Positions 58,906-64,000 of a stretch of DNA of 64,000 nucleotides are shown here, piece by piece. Every line of letters begins with the position of its first letter. Positions within the stretch are counted from its first letter, which is position 1. This DNA is from Maribacter sp. BPC-D8. Lineage in GTDB: Bacteria > Bacteroidota > Bacteroidia > Flavobacteriales > Flavobacteriaceae. The stretch covers positions 1,984,001-2,048,000 of the forward strand of contig NZ_CP128187.1 in assembly GCF_035207705.1 (NCBI RefSeq), given 5' to 3'. The notes beneath the pieces were generated by a model. That model searched no databases, was not told the origin of the DNA, and saw only the letters and a program-made list of their open reading frames with translations. Made by a program: the position numbers and the translations under genes.

Positions 58906-60186
58906 CTAGTTTTTAAACTCTTTCAGTGTTTTTATAATAATAGAAACACAATCTAAAAGTTGTTCTTTTGTCATCACCAATGGCGGCGCGAATCTTATAA
59001 TATTACCGTGCGTTGGTTTTGCTAGTAATCCGTTTTCTTTTAACGCCATACAAATATCCCATGCAGTAGAACTATCTTCACTGTCATTAATAAGTATTGC
59101 ATTTAAAAGACCTTTACCACGAACACTATTTACCAAATCGGTAGTTGATATAAATTTATTTAGCTCTGATCTAAAAAGCTCACCTAATTCAAAGGCATTT
59201 TGTGCAAGCTTCTCGTCTTTTACAACTTCTAAAGCAGCCATACCAACAGCAGCAGCAATTGGGTTACCCCCAAAAGTACTACCATGGTTTCCTGGTCGTA
59301 TCACGTTCATAATGGCATCATTTGCCAAAACAGCAGAAACTGGGTAAGCACCACCAGACAATGCTTTACCTAATATTAAAATATCTGGTTTAATCTCAGG
59401 TGTACCGCTACAATGCTTGTCTGCACAAGAACAATTACCACAAGTTGCCAGTAAACGACCTGTTCTAGCAATACCAGTCTGTACTTCATCTGCAATAAAC
59501 AATACGTTATACTTTTCACATAATGCTTTAGCTCCACTTAAATAACCTTCAGAAGGCACATAAACACCTGCTTCACCTTGTATTGGTTCTACTAAAAAGC
59601 CTGCTACGTTTGAGTTTGATTTTAAAACTTCTTCAAGAGCAGATAAATTATCGTACTCTATTTTAATGAATCCGTCGGTATATGGTCCAAAGTTCTTACG
59701 AGCTACAGGATCGTTAGAGAAAGAAATAATAGTAGTTGTTCGACCGTGAAAATTGTTCTCACAAACTATAATTTCAGCTGCATTTTCTGCAATACCTTTT
59801 TCTTCATATGCCCATTTTCTACAAATTTTCAAAGCCGTCTCTACAGCTTCTGCACCAGTATTCATTGGTAATAACTTATCGAAATGAAAAGTCTCTGTTG
59901 CATATTTCTCATACTTACCCAACATATCATTGTAAAATGCTCTAGAGGTCAAAGACAATGTCTTGGCTTGCTCTGTCATTGCATTTACAATTTTTGGGTG
60001 ACAATGACCTTGGTTAACTGCAGAGTATGCAGAAAGAAAATCATAATACTTTTTTCCTTCCACATCCCAAACATGAACACCTTCTCCTTTGCTTAATACA
60101 ACAGGTAATGGGTGGTAATTGTGGGCTCCGTGTTTTTCTTCTAATGCAATAGCATCCTTAGAAGTGATGTTTTCTAAAATTGACAT
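58906..60186 (-). CDS. rocD: Ornithine aminotransferase
   Basis: 426 residues. Class III PLP signature: YSAVNQGHCHPKIV, MNTGAEAVETALKIC, LFIADEVQTGIARTGR, LILGKALSGGAYPVSAV with the Schiff-base Lys, and HGSTFGGNPIAAAVG. The YSAVNQGH motif is specific to ornithine-oxo-acid transaminases, which make glutamate semialdehyde from ornithine. An unusual Cys-rich insertion, CGNCSCADKHC, follows RTGRLLAT. Monocistronic with a downstream bidirectional terminator. Confidence 0.92.
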   Translation of the reverse strand: MSILENITSKDAIALEEKHGAHNYHPLPVVLSKGEGVHVWDVEGKKYYDFLSAYSAVNQGHCHPKIVNAMTEQAKTLSLTSRAFYNDMLGKYEKYATETFHFDKLLPMNTGAEAVETALKICRKWAYEEKGIAENAAEIIVCENNFHGRTTTIISFSNDPVARKNFGPYTDGFIKIEYDNLSALEEVLKSNSNVAGFLVEPIQGEAGVYVPSEGYLSGAKALCEKYNVLFIADEVQTGIARTGRLLATCGNCSCADKHCSGTPEIKPDILILGKALSGGAYPVSAVLANDAIMNVIRPGNHGSTFGGNPIAAAVGMAALEVVKDEKLAQNAFELGELFRSELNKFISTTDLVNSVRGKGLLNAILINDSEDSSTAWDICMALKENGLLAKPTHGNIIRFAPPLVMTKEQLLDCVSIIIKTLKEFKN

Positions 60187-60246
60187 GATAAAAATTACTT
60201 TAAATAAAACTTTAGCAATTCCTTCTATACCTTTTTCCTTTCAAAT

Positions 60247-60263
60247 CCCGAAAAGTTATCGGG
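60247..60263. other. Short hairpin of an intergenic repeat type
   Basis: CCCGA-AAAGTTA-TCGGG forms a 5-bp GC-rich hairpin within the 247-base spacer upstream of rocD. There is no T-run, so it is not a terminator. It resembles a scattered intergenic element. The rest of the spacer is AT-rich with nothing I can support. Confidence 0.3.
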
Positions 60264-60433
60264 GCGAAAATTCAGCGTGGGAGAGAAATCATCCTGTAGA
60301 ATTACAAACATAATAAATATTTTTTTTGAACTACTATAAAATCTAAAAGAACCTATGAACTACGATAAAATGTGACCTTTAACAAAAATTTGTGTCCTAA
60401 TACATAGAACCAATTTATTATAAAAAGAACACT

Positions 60434-61606
60434 ATGAATTATTTAGAGAACATGATGTCTAGCCTTTCTAACTCAGTCGGCGATTTTTTACCAACCACAA
60501 TCGGCGCAATACTAATCCTTCTTATAGGATGGTTTATTGCCGGATTCTTGAAAAGACTTATTACCAAATTAATTAAACGAACTAATATCGATAGTAAATT
60601 AGGGTCGGGTAAAGTTGTACTTTCTTCCTTTATCGGAAAACTGGTATACTTCTTTATCATGATTTTTGTTTTCATGCTAGCCTTAGAAAAACTGGGTATG
60701 ACAAGTGTTTTAGACCCGGTCAAAAATTTACTAAATGGCTTTACAGGTTACATACCTAATATAGTAGGTGCAGGTTTAGTAGGTTATATCGGTTATATGC
60801 TAGCTACTATAGTTTCTGAACTAGTAGGTCTTTCTGGTGAAACTATACAAAGCTTTGTGCCTAAATTAAAACTACCAGAGAATTTAAATTTAGTCAACAT
60901 ACTCAAAAAAGTAGTTTTCATTTTCATCTTTATACCCTTATTAATTACGGCATTGAATATTTTAAATATGGATGCTATTTCTGTTCCTGCAACTCATATG
61001 CTAGAACAGTTCTTTACTGCAATACCTAAAATAATTGTTGCTGTACTTATACTTCTAATATTCATTATCGGAGGTAAATTTGTTGCTGGCTTGGTTACAG
61101 ACTTATTAGAGAGTTTAAACTTAGATGGTATTGTTAACAGAATGAATTTAAGCAGCTTATCATCAAATACAAACCTTGCAAAACTTCTAGGTAATGTTGT
61201 TTACTTTTTCATTGTTCTTTTCGGAATTACCACTGCATTAGAAAAATTAGAATTTGAAAAACTTACTAATGTACTAGACACTTTAGTAGGTGTTTCTGGA
61301 AATATTCTTTTCGGATTAGTAATCTTAATCATAGGAAACTGGATAGCCTCTACAGCTCACAAAGCAATGGCTAAAGATGAGAACAGTCTTTTTGTTGCAT
61401 CAATTGTTAGAATGTGCATTTTAGCTATTTTCTTGGCAATGGGTCTTAAAACAATGGGTATTGGCGATGAAATTATAAATATGGCTTTTGGTATTACTTT
61501 AGGTACCATTGCTGTAACCATTGCTTTATCATTTGGACTTGGAGGTAGAGAGGCTGCTGGTAAACAAATGGAAAGAATTTTAAATAAATTCAATAAAACT
61601 AAATAG
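60434..61606 (+). CDS. Mechanosensitive ion channel-like protein with TM_helix repeats
   Basis: 390 residues, very hydrophobic. About nine to ten transmembrane segments in a repeated arrangement: the block GAILILLIGWFIAGFLKRLITKLI near the start recurs in related form near 100 (LVGYIGYMLATIVSEL), 195-235 (IIVAVLILLIFIIGGKFVAGLV) and about 285-310 (LFGLVILIIGNWIASTA). The repeat GxxILxxGxxxAxxxxxLI is the TM_helix domain found in small MscS-related channels of cyanobacteria and Bacteroidota. The last part (GITLGTIAVTIALSFGLGGREAAGKQMERIL) matches the pore-like GLGG region of MscS. Predicted osmotic channel; activity not shown. Confidence 0.88.
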   Translation: MNYLENMMSSLSNSVGDFLPTTIGAILILLIGWFIAGFLKRLITKLIKRTNIDSKLGSGKVVLSSFIGKLVYFFIMIFVFMLALEKLGMTSVLDPVKNLLNGFTGYIPNIVGAGLVGYIGYMLATIVSELVGLSGETIQSFVPKLKLPENLNLVNILKKVVFIFIFIPLLITALNILNMDAISVPATHMLEQFFTAIPKIIVAVLILLIFIIGGKFVAGLVTDLLESLNLDGIVNRMNLSSLSSNTNLAKLLGNVVYFFIVLFGITTALEKLEFEKLTNVLDTLVGVSGNILFGLVILIIGNWIASTAHKAMAKDENSLFVASIVRMCILAIFLAMGLKTMGIGDEIINMAFGITLGTIAVTIALSFGLGGREAAGKQMERILNKFNKTK

Positions 61607-61633
61607 TAGCAAAAAAACTATTTAACTTTTTAG

Positions 61634-61671
61634 AGTCCGGAAATCTTACATCAAAGGTTTCCGGACTTTTT
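61634..61671 (+). terminator. Terminator after the mechanosensitive-channel gene
   Basis: 10-bp perfect stem (61634-61643 with 61658-61667) with a 14-base loop, followed by a T-run. The next gene begins 123 bases later. Confidence 0.8.
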
Positions 61672-61781
61672 CATTTGTATAAAAACAAATCATTTCTTAT
61701 CTACTTTAATAAACTATCTTTTTTAACTAAATATAACAGCGCTACTATGTTTATTAGTTATTATAAATGCCAACGGATGCT

Positions 61782-61789
61782 TACTTTTG
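61782..61789 (+). promoter_or_regulatory. -7 element four bases before the rlmD start
   Basis: TACTTTTG (TAnnTTTG) followed by CCAC and the ATG at 61794. It supports the MRKKTKR start and a leaderless mRNA; an upstream ATG at 61767 would precede the promoter element. Confidence 0.6.
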
Positions 61790-61793
61790 CCAC

Positions 61794-63206
61794 ATGCGAA
61801 AAAAGACAAAGCGAGTAGTTTTTGAAAATGTAATGGTAACCGATGCAGCTGCAAAGGGTAAAACTATTGGTAAAGCCCCAGATGGTAGGGTTATTTTCTT
61901 AAACAACACCGTACCGGGCGACGTGGTAGATGTACAAACTACCAAAAAGAGAAAAGCTTATTTTGAAGGAACTGCTATTAACTTTCACAGTCTTTCTGAT
62001 AAAAGAGTAGATCCGGTTTGTCAGCATTTTAATGTTTGTGGAGGTTGCAAGTGGCAAGATATGGGCTACGAACACCAACTATTTTATAAGCAGAAAGAAG
62101 TAGAGAACAATTTAAAAAGAATAGGTCATTTAGATTTGCCTGAACTTACACCGATTCTTGGCTCAGAGCAACAATATTTCTACAGAAACAAAATGGAATT
62201 TTCTTTTTCTGATAGCCGTTGGTTAACGCTTGATGAAGTAAAGTCTGATAATCAAATTGAAGATAGAAATGCCTTAGGTTTTCATATACCTGGCATGTGG
62301 GACAAGATTTTGGACATAAAAAAATGTCATCTACAAAAAGACCCATCGAACGCTATACGTTTAGAAACTAAAAAATTTGCCGTTGAAAACGGATTAACCT
62401 TTTTTAATCCAAGAAATCAGTATGGTATGCTGCGTACTTTAATGATACGTACGTCATCCATTGGCGAAATAATGCTATTGGTGCAGTTTTTTGAAAACGA
62501 TAAAGAGAAAAGAGAATTACTCTTAAATCACCTTGCCGTAACTTTTCCTGAGATAACATCGTTATTATACGTTATCAACCCAAAACAGAACGATACCATT
62601 TACGATCAAGAAATTATCTGTTTTTCTGGTAGAGACCACATTTTTGAAGAAATGGAAGGGTTGAAGTTCAAGATTAATGCCAAGTCTTTTTATCAAACAA
62701 ATTCAGAGCAAGCATACGAGTTATATAAAATTACCAGAAATTTCGCCGATTTAAAAGGTGATGAGTTGGTATATGATTTGTACACAGGTACTGGAACTAT
62801 CGCCCAATTTGTTTCTAAAAAAGCAAAAAAAGTAGTGGGTATAGAATCTGTACCTGAAGCAATTTTAGACGCCAAAGCAAATGCAGAACGAAACGAAATT
62901 GACAACGTCGATTTCTTTGTTGGCGATATGAAAAATGTGTTCAACGAACAGTTTATTACTCAAAACGGTGTGCCAGATGTTATTATTACCGATCCTCCGC
63001 GTGATGGTATGCATAAAGACGTGGTTCAGCAAATACTAAACATAGCGCCTAAAAAAGTAGTCTACGTGAGCTGTAATAGCGCAACACAGGCTAGAGATTT
63101 AGAGCTAATGAAAGAGATGTATGATATTACGAAGGTGCAACCTGTAGATATGTTTCCGCAAACTCATCACGTAGAAAATGTTGTACTTTTAGAAAAGAAA
63201 GTTTAA
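61794..63206 (+). CDS. rlmD: 23S rRNA (uracil(1939)-C(5))-methyltransferase RlmD
   Basis: 470 residues. A TRAM-like beta domain is followed by the Fe-S cysteine pattern CQHFNVCGGC (about 76-85), with a fourth Cys in KKCHLQ. The class I methyltransferase domain has YDLYTGTGTIAQF, DPPRDGMHKDVV and YVSCNSATQARDL, which carries the nucleophilic Cys. RlmD/RumA makes m5U1939 in 23S rRNA; RlmC-type specificity (m5U747) cannot be excluded. The adjacent DUF6452 and DUF6048 genes are the usual downstream neighbours in Flavobacteriaceae. Confidence 0.93.
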   Translation: MRKKTKRVVFENVMVTDAAAKGKTIGKAPDGRVIFLNNTVPGDVVDVQTTKKRKAYFEGTAINFHSLSDKRVDPVCQHFNVCGGCKWQDMGYEHQLFYKQKEVENNLKRIGHLDLPELTPILGSEQQYFYRNKMEFSFSDSRWLTLDEVKSDNQIEDRNALGFHIPGMWDKILDIKKCHLQKDPSNAIRLETKKFAVENGLTFFNPRNQYGMLRTLMIRTSSIGEIMLLVQFFENDKEKRELLLNHLAVTFPEITSLLYVINPKQNDTIYDQEIICFSGRDHIFEEMEGLKFKINAKSFYQTNSEQAYELYKITRNFADLKGDELVYDLYTGTGTIAQFVSKKAKKVVGIESVPEAILDAKANAERNEIDNVDFFVGDMKNVFNEQFITQNGVPDVIITDPPRDGMHKDVVQQILNIAPKKVVYVSCNSATQARDLELMKEMYDITKVQPVDMFPQTHHVENVVLLEKKV

Positions 63207-63207
63207 A

Positions 63208-63714
63208 ATGAGAAGATTTCAAATCGGATTATTGATTTTTCTAGGGATTATTATCTCTTTATCATGTGAAAAAGATGATATCTGTGTAGAAGGTGACACT
63301 CCCCTACTGGTCATAGAATTTTATGATATTTCAGATACAGCTACCTTAAAGGAAGTACCAACATTAAGAGTCGTTGGTGTAGGCCAAACGGTTACCGTAA
63401 ATACCGTTACAGACCGCAGCAATTTAAGTACGATATCTATTCCGTTAAAAACTGATGAAGACACAACTAGCTTTATATTAATAAAGAACTCTGCTGCCAA
63501 TGATGACGGAGCAGAAACAGGTAACGTTGACACCATTAATTTTTCATATTCAAGAATTGAAGACTTTCTATCTCGTGGTTGTGGTTTTGTGGTTAACTAT
63601 GATGAATTGGATGCCAATGTAACCGCTGATTCTGATAACTGGATTCAAGATATCGAAATAACACAATCGTTAGTCACTAACTCAGATTCTACACATGTCA
63701 AGATATTTCATTAA
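63208..63714 (+). CDS. DUF6452 lipoprotein with a possible surface-export signal
   Basis: 168 residues with a lipoprotein signal ending at Cys20 (ISLSC) and then EKDD, which matches the lipoprotein export signal (K/Q followed by two acidic residues) described for flavobacterial surface lipoproteins. The mature protein is a beta-rich domain (TPLLVIEFYDISDTATLKEV, RGCGFVVNYDELD). It starts one base after rlmD and overlaps the next gene by 20 bases. Function unknown. Confidence 0.82.
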   Translation: MRRFQIGLLIFLGIIISLSCEKDDICVEGDTPLLVIEFYDISDTATLKEVPTLRVVGVGQTVTVNTVTDRSNLSTISIPLKTDEDTTSFILIKNSAANDDGAETGNVDTINFSYSRIEDFLSRGCGFVVNYDELDANVTADSDNWIQDIEITQSLVTNSDSTHVKIFH

Positions 63715-64000
63715 TCTTTTATTCATTTTAATTACTTGTTCGGTATTTAGCCAAAGCAAGCCTATTGATCTAAACCCAAAAGATACTGTTGAGTACAAAC
63801 AGTCATATGGCTTAGGTTTGGGTATTGATTTAAGTAGAATTATAACTGGAGCTTTAGATGATAATTATAAAGGTTTCGAAATTGTAGCTGATTATAGATT
63901 GACCCAAAATCTATATTTAGCTGCAGAATTAGGTACAGAAGAAAAAACGCGACAAGAAGACCTATATAACTTCACCACCTCGGGTAATTACATAAAAATA
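63695..64000 (+). CDS. DUF6048 outer-membrane beta-barrel protein (cut by window end)
   Basis: I translated the frame by hand from ATG at 63695, giving 102 residues up to the window end. A signal peptide (SRYFINLLFILITCSVFSQ) is followed by beta-strand-like sequence: SYGLGLGIDLSRIITGALDDNYKGFEIVADYRL and YLAAELGTEEK. The order rlmD, DUF6452, DUF6048 is familiar from Flavobacteriaceae, and DUF6048 members are predicted outer-membrane barrels. It overlaps the DUF6452 gene by 20 bases. The missing C-terminus means nothing can be said on length. Confidence 0.78.
   Translation, partial: MSRYFINLLFILITCSVFSQSKPIDLNPKDTVEYKQSYGLGLGIDLSRIITGALDDNYKGFEIVADYRLTQNLYLAAELGTEEKTRQEDLYNFTTSGNYIKI

Noticed and set aside
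1-64000. Prophage, IS element, secretion-system locus or defence island
   Set aside because: No transposase, integrase, terminal repeats, phage structural genes, toxin-antitoxin pairs or cas genes were recognised; the accessory signal is confined to the sugar island.

Overview
The window looks like a chromosomal segment of a marine Flavobacteriaceae (Bacteroidota), perhaps near Maribacter or Zobellia; that genus-level guess is inference. Supporting signs are the low GC, the gliding-motility lipoprotein GldI, many short lipoprotein signals, families typical of the group (DUF3810, DUF6452/DUF6048, CCC-motif membrane proteins, OstA-like protein, PopT/DUF368), starts preceded by A-rich rather than Shine-Dalgarno sequence, and the Bacteroidota -7 promoter element TAnnTTTG in front of many genes. 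I see no IS element, prophage, CRISPR array, rRNA or tRNA. It is mostly a housekeeping backbone with one clearly accessory catabolic island.

Layout. 1-3401 (minus): TPR membrane protein, ribH, small membrane protein and mutL (cut by the window edge) in a tightly coupled operon. 3525-5319 (plus): recF, a lipoprotein and a DUF721/DciA-like gene, ended by a 7-bp tandem repeat and a perfect bidirectional hairpin. 5455-9738: ndk, a PhoD-like lipoprotein, nrnA, gldI and a cyclophilin-FKBP fusion. 9801-16840: pepD, a DUF3810 metalloprotein and two secreted amidohydrolase-type proteins with partly degenerate metal sites. 16920-23324 (minus): a molybdenum cofactor operon (moaD, moaE, moaA, moaC, mobA, moeB-rhodanese, a TauE-type permease, moeA). 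23425-30461: a lipoprotein, a SpoU-type rRNA methyltransferase, an M48 protease, the bifunctional (p)ppGpp enzyme, a Fur-family regulator and purA.

30564-37097 (plus) is the accessory island. It encodes four predicted envelope lipoproteins: a DUF1080 (3-keto-disaccharide hydrolase family) protein, a Gfo/Idh/MocA oxidoreductase, a large SGNH-like/beta-propeller/HEAT/cytochrome c protein, and a ThuA-like protein. I read it as a candidate envelope-located 3-keto-sugar oxidation and cleavage pathway with its own electron carrier. A palindrome lies in front of it and a strong terminator-like hairpin lies inside it.

37169-48070 (plus): an OstA/LptA-like protein, a class III aminotransferase, a TPR protein, tandem PopT/DUF368 transporters, aroE, a DUF349 protein, a GAF histidine kinase and a small cytochrome c. 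48119-50503 (minus): rny, an unannotated 6S RNA with its promoter, zapA and a coiled-coil protein. 50697-64000: an M23 peptidase, a TonB-dependent receptor, a secreted protein, a cysteine desulfurase, an Smr protein, a DUF2752/CCC-motif set, rocD, a mechanosensitive-channel-like protein, rlmD, a DUF6452 lipoprotein and the start of a DUF6048 outer-membrane protein. No gene-free stretch exceeds 300 bases.

Two genome-style features recur. Stop and start codons overlap as TAATG in operons, and at several genes a TAnnTTTG box lies only 4 to 6 bases before the start codon, which predicts leaderless or nearly leaderless mRNAs.
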